64,000 nucleotides of DNA, taken from NCBI RefSeq assembly GCF_031877795.1, contig NC_133934.1, positions 105,464,610 to 105,528,609 of the forward strand, written 5' to 3'. A program made the translations under genes and the position numbers. This document shows positions 12,081 through 24,640 of the stretch, in pieces (within the stretch, counting starts at the first letter, position 1; every line of letters begins with the position of its first letter). Source of the DNA: Strix aluco. Its lineage: Eukaryota; Chordata; Aves; Strigiformes; Strigidae. The notes beneath the pieces were generated by a model. That model ran no database searches and was not told the origin of the DNA. It was given only the letters and a program-made list of their open reading frames with translations.

Positions 12081-13399
12081 TCTGAGGAGCACAAAGGCTT
12101 TCATGCTTTCTTTCAAGATGAGAAACAGACCACGAGGGGATCATGGTCCCTTGACCAGATGGGCTTTGGACTTAAATTCACTATATCTGGGATTAAAGAT
12201 GGCGGTATTCCCAGGCTTCATGTTTCTTCAGACTGCTATGAGCAGTTCACCGTTGTGTTCCAGCGGTTGGGCCAATTCTTACATTGCATCGTCTGCCAAG
12301 CCAGCTCTGGTCCCCAAAGCTCTCTCAATTATATCCAAGTCTGCATTTTCATCACGGCCCACCTGTTCCTTTGGGAAAACACAGTTGACTAAGTCCAAAA
12401 GTGAGGGAAACTGGAGATGAAATGGAGATAAATGTCAAGGAGGTCTGGCTACTGAGTAAGTTTGCAGAGGAAATACACTACTCCAGACTGGATACATTTA
12501 GGGCACACAACAATGCTCCATTTCTTAAGAAGCTTTTCCACGGTAACAGAAAAGAGGGCTTAATATTATAAAATATGATTAAAACAAACAAACGAAACCA
12601 ATAGTCCCTTCTTAACAGACTACATTAGCAGTTACCAAAATAGTTTAATGGTCATAACGAAAAATGGTTTGAGGCCCTAAGACATTCAGCAGCCCTCAGT
12701 ATGCCTAAGGAAGAGCAGTATTGGGAAAGACACAGAGTGTACAGAAGATTGCTGGAAAACATGTCAAAGAGGTTGGTGAGGGGGGTGCCGAGGGTTGGGA
12801 CAGGATGTGGTACATGGGGCAGGACCTTCCTGCAATGCAGATGCCTTCACCAGGACCCATATGAGCAAAAGCGTGCAGGATGCAAGGGGTCAGCAGCATT
12901 GTGTCTGGCGCTGGTGGCTACCACCAGTAAGAGGGCAAGTGAGAGTGAAAACATCTAATCTATTAAATATTCCCCATGACAGAGCTCCCACAGCCCTACC
13001 AGTTACTCTGGGGAAATGTCTACAGTCTAATGTCATCCATCCTCTCTCAGTGCTCACTTTTATCCTGTGCGTAGGTGATTTGTGATCTGCATTTCACCTA
13101 GTGACTACCACTCCTGTTTCTGGTGCTAGCCCAAATCTTTAATCTTCCTCATCAGATTTTGTGCTTTTCTGGTAGATGAGGGATTACTACTCCCCTCCCT
13201 TTAATTATCACTTAAACAAATCAGGAACATCTATGCATGGCTCACAGACCAAACCCACAAAGTTCCCAGTCATTTTCTTTCTTCTTTAGCTTCTGTTCAG
13301 TTTGTCAGTATTTCCTTAAAACACAAATGCGCAAAGCTGCACAGAAAATTTGAGTCTTAACTCAACATTAGAGCAATATAGTATTAATGGACTGCTCCA
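12081..13399. other. Non-coding flank, nothing recognised
   Basis: The open frame at 12028-12420 begins inside the CR1 on the opposite strand and has no family similarity. No splice-bounded exon is seen. Confidence 0.45.
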
Positions 13400-13900
13400 C
13401 AACGTCATGCTTCTGAACGTGGAGCTGTCTCAATCCTTTTTAGAGTTTTGTCATATTGTGAATGTACATTGTGATCATACCATACTATTATTTCCAGCTG
13501 TTCTCACTGTCCAGCTGTCTGTCTCTCGGGCATATTTTTGGCTCTGAGATTTTCCCCTATGACAGTTTGCTGAGTTGACTCCCACCTATGTTCTCTTTAC
13601 CACAGCATTCTGGTTCTCTCCCCGTGATGGGCACAAATTCTTCCAACTTAGTATCATCCACACGTGGCATTAGTACGCAGTTTGGTTTGCTTTTTCCATC
13701 GTTTATGAAGATTTGAAGAAAGGCAGATTTAAACTCTCCTTGATGGAGAACTTCTGTTCCAGCCTGACAGCTACACTCAGAGCCTATTATTTACAGTCAT
13801 CTGGCTGCATTCTCATTGATAACTCCTATCTGAAAATTCACAATAATTTTCCCAGTGGCAATTCTGAGTTTTGCTAATTAGAACCTTAAGAGCAGACCTG
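13400..13900 (-). mobile_element. Probable ancient CR1 remnant
   Basis: Segments such as CTTAGTATCATCCACACGTG and TTTATGAAGATTTGAAGAAAG resemble antisense CR1 reverse-transcriptase sequence (the ADDTK region and its neighbours) seen in old amniote CR1 copies. Similarity is weak and the limits are approximate. Confidence 0.35.
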
Positions 13901-15649
13901 AAAAGGGAATTTTTCAGTCAACAAAATAAACCACAGATTTGAACAAAGCCTGGTGTATTTCTGACACCAGGCAAGAAGGTCACTTGAAGCAGTTTCATTT
14001 CATTTGGATTGTGTCCTTGGCAATTCAACCTGAATTTATTTTGCCAAACAAATCTTGTGAGTAGTTTTCCCACACATTGAATACATCTGTGGTGTTCTCT
14101 TCCTCTAACAGTTCCATAATGCTAAGACAATTCAGTATGCACAGCAAAATTCCTCCTGTTATGATAGAGTGATGGAAATTAGATTTTTGCCATAGCAATT
14201 GACTCTAGCATTCTTTCCCCCTTTGGAAGATAAATTTATATATCATGCTTCTTTCTTCAGCACCTAGCTCTGTGGCGTCCAAATGTAGCAGAAAAATAAT
14301 ACGACCACATCCCAGAACAAGAACTTCTTTTAAATCTTTGGCCTTGTTCTGAGGCAGAGGAATATGCATTTGTGCTGTTCCATTACTGCAAAAGCAGAAT
14401 AATACCTTGTCTCCCTTAAAGTGGGATCCATCTCACCTAACTTTAGATGCCTACACCTGAACTAGTCATGGGCTACTTCTGTAGTCAATATCAATCCTGT
14501 CAGTAAAGTCAATGGAGATGCAATTCCTCTAATCCAGTGTGGACAACTATTTCAAGATAAAATGAACTGTGGCCTAGGCTCTATTGAACGTATTGACCAG
14601 AGCCCTCTGGCTAGAATGGGAATGTGCTCAATGTGGACTCCCTACACTGTAGGTGTTCATGTAGGGTCTGACGGATCCCAATGCTACAATGTGTTCTCTC
14701 TCTGAACATTATTTGACACCAGATGTCCATTCACTCATTCTGATAGTTGCCATATAGATGACAATAAGCAGGAATTTTGGGGAAGTTTTTTCCTATTGCT
14801 AGTAACACAGTGCTTTAGTCCAGTTTCTCTGTGGTGCTCAGCTATTGCCTTTGATTGTGAAAGCTCTCTTTGAAGGCTACATATGTAATTTTGTCCTGAT
14901 TCACAAATTCAGGGTTCAGGACAAACAATGAGAGATTAGATCATGTCCATCAAAGAGCACGGAGGCATTTTTGTCCCTGGGGTTAAGATTGGGCCTGCAC
15001 AAGGCACTAGGCTTGGCAGCTGGCTGGAGGGTGGCTAGCTGTTGAAAGATTTTAATTCTGCAAGATAGCAGCCCCTGGTCACAGGGAAATGACACTCTGT
15101 CACTTGTGAAGCCTGGTGTGCCTGTGACTGAGCCAAGCTTGCACCGTCCCTCGGCCCTGGCTCAGGGCACCCAGCTCCCCTGAGCAGGCTGAGCTGGGGC
15201 TCACTCCCTGGCAGAGACCATCGGCCAGGGCCTTTCCCTGGGCTGTTTGGATCCACCTGGGATAACTGAGATGGTGTAGCTCCTGCACTGCTGCCCCAGC
15301 CCCACAGACTGGGGCATCATACTGAGGCAGAGCTGGGGCCTCATACTGTAAATCGGGGTGGTGAAAAGCTCTGGGTTAGAAACAACCTCTTCCTGGGAGG
15401 CAAGAGGCATCTTCAGATGCTGATCTGGCCAGTGTCTTCAGCCTTGGGAGAAATGATGTTCAATATAGGTTGGTCCCTCGAGACAGCTCAGGCTTGATGG
15501 CCTCTTGTATGTGTGTTAATATCCAGCACACAATACTCAAATATCCCCAGCGTCCCCCCTCGCACCTGAGTCCTCCCAGGGAGCAAGGGCAGCTTTTGGA
15601 GACTCCTCGTTAGGTCACCGGCCTTGGGAGCTGAAATCTCCCCTCCCCC
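13901..15649. other. Non-coding flank, nothing recognised
   Basis: Unique sequence without a long open frame, repeat signature or clear motif cluster. Confidence 0.5.
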
Positions 15650-15875
15650 ACCTCTGTACACAACTGTTCCTCATTTACATAAATTATCTCTATTCAATTA
15701 TCTGTCCAGATGTCCGAATTGTGCCACCAATGATCTGTGAATGAATTAAAAATGGAATATAATTTAATAATAACTGATTAGAAGGAGATTAGTTGTTATA
15801 TAAAAAGGAAAAACCAAGAGATAGCTAGTTGCCCTTAATCCGAGCCAATCCACAGTAATTATAGAAATACAGTCT
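15650..15875. promoter_or_regulatory. Candidate conserved non-coding element
   Basis: The AT-rich block contains ATTTACATAAATTAT, CAATTATCTG, GAATGAATTAAAAATG, GATTAGAAGGAGATTAG and AGTAATTATAG, many of them homeodomain or POU-type cores. It is followed immediately by a long polypyrimidine tract. No coding potential is seen. Confidence 0.35.
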
Positions 15876-16052
15876 CGCTTGCTCGCCTTCCCCATTTCTC
15901 TTCTTCTCCCCCCCATTTTATCTCTTTCTCCTTTTCCCTTTTCTCTCTATCCTTTCTTTCCTCTCCCTCCCTCCCCTTCTCTTCTTTCTTTTTTGTTTCT
16001 TCATGTCTGTCCTTCCTGTTCCTTCTCTCCACTTTCTCCTCCTGATTATACG
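15876..16052 (+). repeat. Polypyrimidine (CT-rich) tract
   Basis: About 175 bp is almost entirely C and T on the + strand (TTCTCTTCTTCTCCCCCC and similar), with few purines. Such tracts can form triplex DNA and also mimic splice-acceptor pyrimidine runs. Confidence 0.85.
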
Positions 16053-18149
16053 TACCTACGTCAACAGAGCCAAAGCCCCTCAGGCTGCTGATACACCCGT
16101 GTAGCTGGGAATGTCCTGGCAGGTCCTACCAGCAAGAGCTTTTGGCTGCATTAACGTCCTGTCTTTCAAGCCATGTTAATGATGGTGTCTTTATACTCTC
16201 ACTTTCCTGTTAAACATTTCTGGAATCACTGCCTTTTCCCTGGGTTCCTAAGCCAGGCTCTTTTCAGGTTTCCCTCTCCGTGTCTTTTGGAGTCGTGCAG
16301 AGCAATTTCTACATTGTGCTGGATGTAATAAAATCATAACCAGCACAGAGGCTCTGGCTCCTCCTCTTGCAACAGGAAGAACCAGCAGCAAGGCCCTGAG
16401 CCCCTGCAGTGTCTCTCCCTGGAGAAGCATGCCCAGACTTTTCCAGGAAACTTGTCATGGATTTATTTTTTTAGTGATATTTTCTCCTCTCCCAAGCATA
16501 CAGCCACAATACCCCAGAACGAGGCTGAGAGTGCAGCACTTGTCTAGATATTGGAGGCAGAAAAAAATTGGAGAGAAAAATACAGCACCCTGCTACCTGA
16601 ATGCTCTGTGGGGAGTCCCCCACCTTGTCTGAGAGAGCTCCCTCCCTCCTAGCAGTCACACAGCTAGGACTCCTGGTGCAGACCTCCATCACTCACTGTG
16701 ATTTGCAATGGCATGAAGCTGAGTAGCTAAAAGCTATTATTAGTTTATTTTTACTCCTCTTCTAAATTAGAGCAAGGAAAAAAAGATTTGCTGATGTTCA
16801 CTGCTGAGCTGGAGTGGACTATTTATTTCAGGTAATTTCATAACACAATTTGGAAACTATCAGCTAACAACCTAAGTCAAATTTACCCTTTCATTCAACA
16901 TGGAGCTTGTCAGATGTTGGCAGTGATGATTAGGGATATGGCTTAGAGAAACTCTTTTACAAGAAAAACTAAGCTGAAAACCCAAACATATTCACTGTCA
17001 TAGACACATCTACCTGTACTAAGGTACCAGGTATTTAAAACTTTCAATGCCTTGGCTTACTATGTGAATGCTGTCTTCCGTGACACCCTGCTTATGAGTT
17101 AAAAGCTCTGGATGTCACCCTTAAGAGCACTGCTTATAGCAGCAGGTCCACCTTTCCCTCTTCTAAGCACTGTCATCTGCAGTCAATATCCCTTCCCCCA
17201 AAACTAGTCCATAAATGGCTACTCCATCTCTCAGGGCCAACTGGGCATTTGGAAAATCAACTGAACCAGCTCCTGTGTTCCTCCAACATCAATTTAAAAC
17301 CACGTTCCCAAGCCGTGCCCGTACTAAGATCTATCCTGTATCATTGACAGTTGTGAGATCAGATCAGGCTCAGCACTTGCACAGGAATTCGAGGCTGAGA
17401 TCTTGGCTTTGCTGTAGAGAGGTTTGAGTTAACAGGGTGGGAAGAAGGACCAGGCACAGCTCAGGCTCCACAAGTTTCAGGTGCAGTAGTCTTGTGCGTG
17501 GAAGTATTTGCATATAATATTATTCACAAACATCTATTTGAAATATCTAATTGAGACTTCTATGCTGTGTTCATTACCATAGAATCTGAGCATCTTATGA
17601 ATGTAATTCAGTACAAGTCATTAAATAACACTTTGTATGATGGTGCTTTTGTTATCTTGTATCTTTTGTTATGTGTGTATCTTACACTGCTTAGTCAAAG
17701 AAAACTTTGAGGTGGAGTTTCTGTTAGTGGTATGGTGATCAGTTCTCTGCTTTTCTCATTATTACAGACTTCCTCAGCTTAGGTGAAGACTATACTGCCA
17801 ACTTTACAGGAGCTGCTGCATTTTGAGGTATCCAGCCTGGATACTGTGCAGCTGGAGAGCATAACCCTGGTTGGCTCTATTGAGGAGGAGCGGAGATCAG
17901 AGAGACCGAAGGTCTAAAGCCCAGACAGAAAAATCTAACATATGATTTAATTGGCTGCAGACCATTTTGCTGAGGTCACTGATGACGTTGTGATGGCAGC
18001 TGGTGGTTATTTTACCCTTTAATACACCTTTTATTTCTTTAAAATAGAAGGGTATTTCTAGACATAAAGGAATTTAATGTTAGAATTTAGTGAATGCTAC
18101 AGCTGCACCAACAACCAGCAAATGTTTCACAAAATAAGTTCTGAGAATG
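16053..18149. other. Non-coding flank, nothing recognised
   Basis: Unique, mildly AT-rich sequence. Short open frames only. Confidence 0.5.
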
Positions 18150-18850
18150 TTAGCATCAAAAAACGCCCAACCTTTTAAAAAGTAATAGAAATTAATTATG
18201 AAAAAATGTCTCATTCATCCCCTTTAATTAGCACAAATATAAATGTGAAGGTTTACTTTGTCATTTGTGTAACATGCAGTCCGGGACAACTATCTTGTTT
18301 TTACTGCGGAAAGCCCATCCTGCCCTTCAAAAATATTTATGAAGGCTTATTCTAGTGAGCTAGCCTGTGTAAGTGCTGAAAGCACAGGGTCCATATGTAT
18401 TTCTTGTTTAGTCAGTAACTCCACAGTGGACTGTTGGTTCTAAAGGAAGCTGATCAAGATCTTGCTAAGGTAACGTGTCTCTGTTACAGGTCACTGCAAA
18501 CAAAATAATTAATTAATTGTAATTTCTATGTTGTTCCCAAATTTTACAATGTTGCCTTGCATCTCACTGTATTTGCGGTTTTCACAAAGACCTCTAAGAA
18601 TCAAGAAGAATTCAGCTTTTATTAAAAAGTGTCTCCACCACCACTGCTGCAAAAGATTTTACAACACCAACTGGAGCCATTCTAATGCTCAAAAAAAGAA
18701 GATTAATGCATTATTTAAAGCCTTCCATCATTTTCAACCTAATATATTTATTTTTTATGGACTTAATTCAAAAACTTTGGACTCTTGGGCTTTTGCAGTG
18801 AGCATTTTTATATTTTGATAATTAAAATGTTAGCGCTCTGTGGCTAGAAG
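18150..18850. promoter_or_regulatory. Candidate conserved non-coding region
   Basis: AT-rich sequence contains TAATTAGC at 18225-18232, ATTAATTATG at 18191 and AATTAATTAATTG near 18507. It is otherwise unique sequence without repeat signatures. Enhancer function is inferred from motif type and position about 14 kb upstream of VSX2. Confidence 0.3.
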
Positions 18851-21800
18851 ACGTGTTCAGCAGACTTTGAAGGATATTATTTACATACGATTTGGCTTTG
18901 ATAGTCTTACCTTTTTGAGTAATATTTTACTCACAAGTGGTTCTGTTGGCTTCTATGAGTATTATTCAATATGATAATATGAGGAGAGGTAGCAAATCTG
19001 CCCCTTAGGTTAATGCAAGACAAGCCATAGTTACTGAAGGTGTATTAATGCTTTATGTTTTGAAAATAGTGTTTTGTTCTGTTTTATAAATCCATCTCTG
19101 AAGCCCACATGAAAGCATTATGAACCTCGGTATTTCTGTTGCAGAGATTCAAAGTTAAAGGGATTACTGAAATGTTTCTCTACCGTTAATTTTCCCAGGT
19201 TTAGATTTATGTTAGGGAATGTGTGAACTGGAAGCATAATCAAAGCCTTAACATACGTTACCTTTTCATTCTCCTTTTTCTTGCACTGGGTTTTGCATCA
19301 GGGTTTTGGTATCTGCTTTTCTAATGGTTATTAACCTCTGGAGGAACCTCAGTTTGAAGCTGGTTTTGTTGATGGTTGTTATGGAGGTTTTCAGGGAAAG
19401 GACGTTCATTTACAACAAATCTAAGAACATATTGCAATGCCCTGAGCAACGTTTAGCTTTATTTTTCAGTGTAGGTTTTGTTAGGAGTCTGAAGACAAAG
19501 GGCAGTGTCATGGCATGAGCAGAGGGACCAGGAGCACTGCAGTCCAGTCCTACCCTAACTTTGTCAGAGGACAGTGGCTTTTAGCACACCAAAGCCGGGT
19601 GACTTCTCCAGGTCACCCCCTGTGCAGGACCCTCTCCAGCTGATAGACCTGCACGTCGCCCGGAAGAGGCAGTGGCACCATCCTGCACCATTGGCTTCAC
19701 CCAGCCTCAGTCCTGAGGAGCAGGCAGCGCTTTCCTTCCAGGGCCTCCAAACACTCCAAAGTACTTCCTTGCCTCTTTAACCCATTCCCATCTAACAACC
19801 ATGTCTACGACCTGGCTCATTCCCCTCAGCTCCACCTCTGCCTTTCAAACCAAACCTCTGGCAGGTGGCTGTGAGCCAGCTTTGCCTGTGCTCCACCACA
19901 CCAGAGCAGCAGCACTGACTGAGGCTTCCCCCATCCCAGACTGTTAAAATGCTTGTAAGTCTTCTAGGTTATGTTGTAAAGAGCCTGGAGAGTGAGACTG
20001 TGGTGTTTTCAGAAATCCATGCTGACCTGAAGGTGGGCTGTCATGCTGTTGCAGTGGTGCTGCTCAGCTCCGTGCAAGGATAAAGGCAGGGATGTGTTGC
20101 TAAACAGAGATTATTTTCCACCAGAATGGGACATGTTTTCCAATAGAATGGAATGCACATGGGAAGATATTATGCAAAGATGTAAGATGAGAAATCGGCC
20201 CAGGAACATTCATAAACCATGGACCTATCCCAAGAAACCTGAAGTTGGGATATACATGAGATATCCCAGCTGCTAATACAGAGTCCGAGGAAACAAAAAG
20301 GCACCCTGGGCTTGTTTTGCCATCTCAGTCCTTTGGGTCACCGAGAGGGAAGCAGAGGGCTGATGGGACTCCAGCGATTCAAATGAAAGCAGTGTAAGTG
20401 ATGCCTGCTGCTAGACACCTGAGCAGCCAGAGCACAACCTTCCTCCCTGCAATAGGAGCAAGGATACCCTGGGGTCACGGCGAGCCTCCACGCAGCCCTG
20501 GTTTGGGAATATCACCTGTTTACACCCTGCTGGGATTGCCTCAGATGAGGGATCTTTTGACTTCATCCCTCCACCCTAATTCTCCATGATTGTGCTCTCT
20601 GTTGGCCCCATGGCTTCAATTAGACATTTTGTGGTTATGAATTCATTAGGGGAGGCCAGGAGGCACTAATGACTGTTGGTGCTGAAGACCTAGCACCTCC
20701 ACTGTAGGTGTTTGGGGTGATTTATTTGGATTAGGTCTTCTCTGATGCCATAGATTGAAGACCTATTAGCAGTTGGAGGGTGCTGGAGAGGGGATCCCAT
20801 ACCACATCATCTTCCCATCCTGTTTCATCCGTAAAGGTACCAGGTTACATCTCCCGAGACCCCTGCACAACACAAAGAGCAGCAATGGAGGCGACTGGGA
20901 CCTTCACATCTGGAGTGCACTCTGGATCCAAAAGCCTTGTTCAATGTAGACAGACTCATTCGTCACCAAGCCCAACCCGTGCCAAGGCTGTAAGCTTTGT
21001 CTGTGCTGGGGCATGTATTTTAGAAGGTCTAAGTGGAAAGACCATTCCTCAGGTAAACAGTTTTAACACTCAAATATTAGAGGTGGCTGTAAATCAGGTT
21101 CTCATACTGTGGAAAATTCTAACCTTTTAAAGTATCTTCTTTCCATGGAAAATGAATGTTGTCATTTTAAAATGCTGTTTTGTAACTTCATTTGTTTCAT
21201 TTTTTTTACTACTAGTCTTACAGGTCAGCAGCAAGAGCTGACAGCAAGCGCTGCCTGCAGTATACACACACCTATTGCTGGCAACACACCATGACTGACA
21301 ACGGAGATAGTGATTCCTATTTTGTATTTTAAAATCATTAAGGTCATCAGAAACTTCATGGCATATGAAATATTTCACACTTTTGGCAGCACAAAGATTC
21401 TCTGCTGTGTTGTAATGAAAGAATTTTCCATCAATTTAGTATTCACTCAGTACTATGTAGCAAATGCACTTAACAGTTTGAAAATTAAAATGAAAATAGA
21501 TTTCTATGATTTTTCGTGATATAATGTGATAATAGTACAATAATATAAAATGAAAATGCATAAATTAACATGAGAAAATACATTTCAGAACAATTTTGTA
21601 AAACAAACTGTTTTGAAATATATTGCTGTAGGATTTTCTGTAAGCGACGATCTATTTTTCTGTCAAACCCCCAAACAGTTCCATCAAAACACCTTTTTTC
21701 CAACAAGAAGCTCTTTTAAAAACATCTCACCTACTCTACTAATTATCCTCAGTGTGAAAAATCCAGGCCTTATATTAATACTTATAATTAAATTAATTTA

Positions 21801-21889
21801 ATTATGAATTAGTTAGCTTGACCTTCCAGTGCCGAATCCTGTTATGCCTTTGTCTAATAAATTAAAGAACCTTCCACCCTCTGAAAGTG
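18851..21889. other. Non-coding flank, mostly featureless
   Basis: Unique sequence, becoming strongly AT-rich from about 21100 to 21830, where AATTAAATTAATTTAATTAT is nearly self-complementary. No supported gene. Confidence 0.5.
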
Positions 21890-22500
21890 TCTCTCCTAAC
21901 TACTTACAGAGGGTGACCAAGCCACCTCCTAATTTTCTCCCTAACAAGCTGAATAGATTGAGCTTCTTAATTTTCACTGAATGGCAGGTTTTCCAGCTCA
22001 TGAGTTGTTCCTGAAGCTCTTGTCCGAATAGTTTCCAGTTCTTCGGTATTATTTTTGGAAGTGCAGACACCAGAAGTAGACACAATATGAATCTGTTATG
22101 GTCTTGGGATGCCAAGACCATCCTCATCCTGCTAGGTAATATTTTCTTGCCGATATATCCAAGAATTGCGTAGCTCCAATAGAGCAGATTACACCAAAAA
22201 TCCACGTTTAGTTTTTATTACCTGTCACATCTCCTCCATCCTCCTCAGAGCCACTGCTTGCCACGACAGCATCCTGTGACCTTCATTTTCTGTTCTGAGA
22301 TATATGATCTTGCATTTGGCTATATTAAAATCACATATTGTTCAAATGAGCAGAGCCTGCCAAGTCATCCAGATTGCTTGGTATAACTGACCTACTCCCA
22401 TCATTATTTATCACTCCACCAATTTTTATGTCAAGTAGAAATCATTACCAGCATTGATTTCGTATTTCCTTCTGAGTCGCTACAAAGACATTACACAATA
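21890..22500 (-). mobile_element. Ancient CR1-type LINE remnant
   Basis: Several landmarks follow the order of an antisense CR1. AAGCTGAATAGATTGAGCTT is the LFSLEKRR region. CAGACACCAGAAGTAGACACAATATG is the EYCVQFW region. TTGCATTTGGCTATATTAAAATCAC, ATCCAGATTGCTTGGTATAACTGACCT and ATTATTTATCACTCCACCAA lie further upstream in the element. Every frame is broken, so the copy is old. Confidence 0.65.
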
Positions 22501-22559
22501 TGGACCGGGGGCTGATCTCCAGGCAACCCATCTTCAAAACTTCTCTGCCACTGGAAGAT

Positions 22560-23340
22560 TCCCCGTTGAATTTTTCAGAACTACTAATTAGTCGGCTTTT
22601 AATTCATGTGTGTAATTCCGATTTCACCTCAAGCTAATTTTTTACCAAGGTCACGGGGTGACCAAGCGAGGTGCTAACCCGACACCCAAACGCGCCGTGA
22701 CAACAGCTGCCTCCACGCCGCTTTATTTCTCCCTCTCCTGGACGCTCCAAACAACGCTCCCCTTCGGGCGCGCATCCCCCGGGATCACCGGGACTGGGGA
22801 ACTGGGCACCTTCACCCCGCCGCAGCCTGCAGCTGGCCCGGCTCCGCCGGCGCTCGCCCGGGGGCCCGACTCTGCGCTCTGCGGGGGGGGGGCTCCCGCC
22901 CCGGGGGGACCGGGGGTCCCGGTGCCTGGCATCCCTCCGCGGCCGACGCCGGAGCTGCCGCCTGTAATTAGCGGCATTAGCGGAAGGAAAGTTGCCGGCT
23001 CTGATCTCCCGTCCCGAGGCCACAAGGTCCTCGGGGCCGCCATCCCGCCACCCTCCCCTTCCCTCACTGCTCCATTGCACGCCCGGACGGCAACGGCCGC
23101 CCCCCCCCACCGCTGCCCGCCCCTCCCCGCCAGCCGGGGGGGGCTCCCGCTTGTATTTACCAGCAAATGATTAATTGTTGCTCGGCGCTGGCTGCTAATG
23201 CTGCTAATCCGGGCGGCTGCGTGTTCGGCCGCTCGCCCGGTGCCAGGCCCCGCGGGCGGAGGGGGCCGGGCCGGGCCGGGCTGGGCTGGGCTGGGCTGGG
23301 CCGGGCCGGGCCCGGGGCCGGGCGGCGGGCGGGCTGCGCC
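22560..23340. promoter_or_regulatory. Second isolated CpG island, about 10 kb upstream of VSX2
   Basis: A 0.7-kb CpG island (22640-23340) is flanked on the left by CTAATTAG-type cores (22580-22630). It includes TAATTAGC at 22965-22972 and a GGGCC/GGGCT pentamer array at its right end. Open frames on both strands are composition artefacts and resemble no known family. A non-coding RNA promoter or Polycomb-bound enhancer is plausible. Confidence 0.6.
23263..23312 (+). repeat. GGGCC/GGGCT pentamer array
   Basis: About ten tandem GGGCY units occur at the right end of the second CpG island, followed by more G-runs to 23335. Repeated G-triplets give strong G-quadruplex potential on the + strand. 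Confidence 0.85.
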
Positions 23341-23725
23341 CCCGGCTGTAATTACTCCCCAGACAAATCTCTGGAAACAGAGGAGCGGGGAAATCTCTGC
23401 CCATATTGCAAGGGGCTGCGGCCCCCACCCGCGGGATAATTTTGAGACTCAAATCCCAGCAAAGACCTGCTACAAATTGCTGCAAATTAAGCTGATTTTG
23501 CCCCGAATGAGGGATTTTCTGCTGCAGATCAGCCCTTCCCGGAGCTGATGAGGTGGGGATTAGAGAAGGGACTGAAATCAAAGGGACAGGATGGTGCGGG
23601 AGGGGGGAGCCCGAGAGGGGAGCCCAGCAGTGAAAGTCCTGGCGCATTAACACTTATTGATTTCTACTTTGCTGACATTTTATTCTATTACCAAGTTTCC
23701 AATTAGCCTAAAGTAGGATCCATGA
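23340..23725. promoter_or_regulatory. Candidate conserved element adjoining the second CpG island
   Basis: The block includes TGTAATTACTCC, CAAATTGCTGCAAATTAAGC, GCATTAACACTTATTGATTT and CCAATTAGCC, spread over about 380 bp of low-repeat sequence. Together with the island it forms the most enhancer-like module near the VSX2 promoter on the 5' side. Confidence 0.4.
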
Positions 23726-24179
23726 CAGCCAAGGCAGGGTGCGGAGCCCCGAGGGGCGAGGGGCACCCGCTCTTTGGGTTTGCACCCGCCCAGCCCCGCA
23801 AGCATCTGCTCTGTGCAAATGCCACCTTCCAGGGGCTGCCTGGCTCCTGGCACCGGCGGGGCTGTGAGGCGAGCTGGGCTGGTGGCCCGGGGAGGGCTGC
23901 GGGCTCCTTTTGCTCGCCAGAGACGCTGGTGATTTTGAGGGAAGGCAGGGAGCTCTTTCCAAACTGTATCTCCGTATAAAACCCCCGAACTTTAATATTA
24001 CATGTGATGGCGATAGCCAGTTCACCCCCTTCTCAACATCCGTCTGTCTGTCCATCTCTCCATCCCTTCCTCTCTCCCTCCCCCCTCCCTCTGGATCCTC
24101 ATTTCCATCTGTTTAAACAGCAACAGCAATGTATGTTGCAGGTATTTCAAATTGCACCATTAAAGATTTTATGTTGTGG

Positions 24180-24640
24180 ATGTTAAAATTAAAAAGATAT
24201 ATGTGCAAATAGTCACTACGAATTTAATCAACTTGATTTAATACTAATAGGAAACAGCAAATGGAATTTATGACTCAAAAGAAGTGAATTTTTTTTAAAT
24301 AAATACAAGTACTTTGTGCAAAACAGAAAAAAAATCCCAATCTGAAGAGTTTATTAGAGTCTAATCCCCCAACAACAACCGAAACCGGGGCTGCCCACCC
24401 AATAATCCTGGCTGCCATTAAAATATTAAAGATAAATCTAATCGTCTCTTTATCCAAAATAAGCGACTTTTATGTGGAGAGAAAATGTCTAACCCTTTGG
24501 GAAGAGAATTACTCCTAATGCATCAAATGGAATTCAGTCAGGATGGCAAAACTAGGTTTAAAAGCAAATGAGATGGTAATAGAGATAAAGGCCAGTATAA
24601 CAAATTAAAAACACTCATTTACACGAATTAAAATCCCTCC
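24180..24640. promoter_or_regulatory. Candidate conserved AT-rich element
   Basis: Dense short homeodomain, POU and GATA-like cores appear, such as AAATTAAAAAGATATATG, TTTAATCAACTTGATTTAAT and CTAATCGTCTCTTTATCC, with no repeat signature and no coding frame of note. The call is from pattern only. Confidence 0.3.

Noticed and set aside
12028-12420. 130-codon + strand frame beside the CR1 element
   Set aside because: It starts inside the antisense CR1 and has no protein-family similarity or splice context.
22634-23653. Open frames of 116-170 codons on both strands in the second CpG island
   Set aside because: Same composition artefact; no family similarity and no coherent splice structure.
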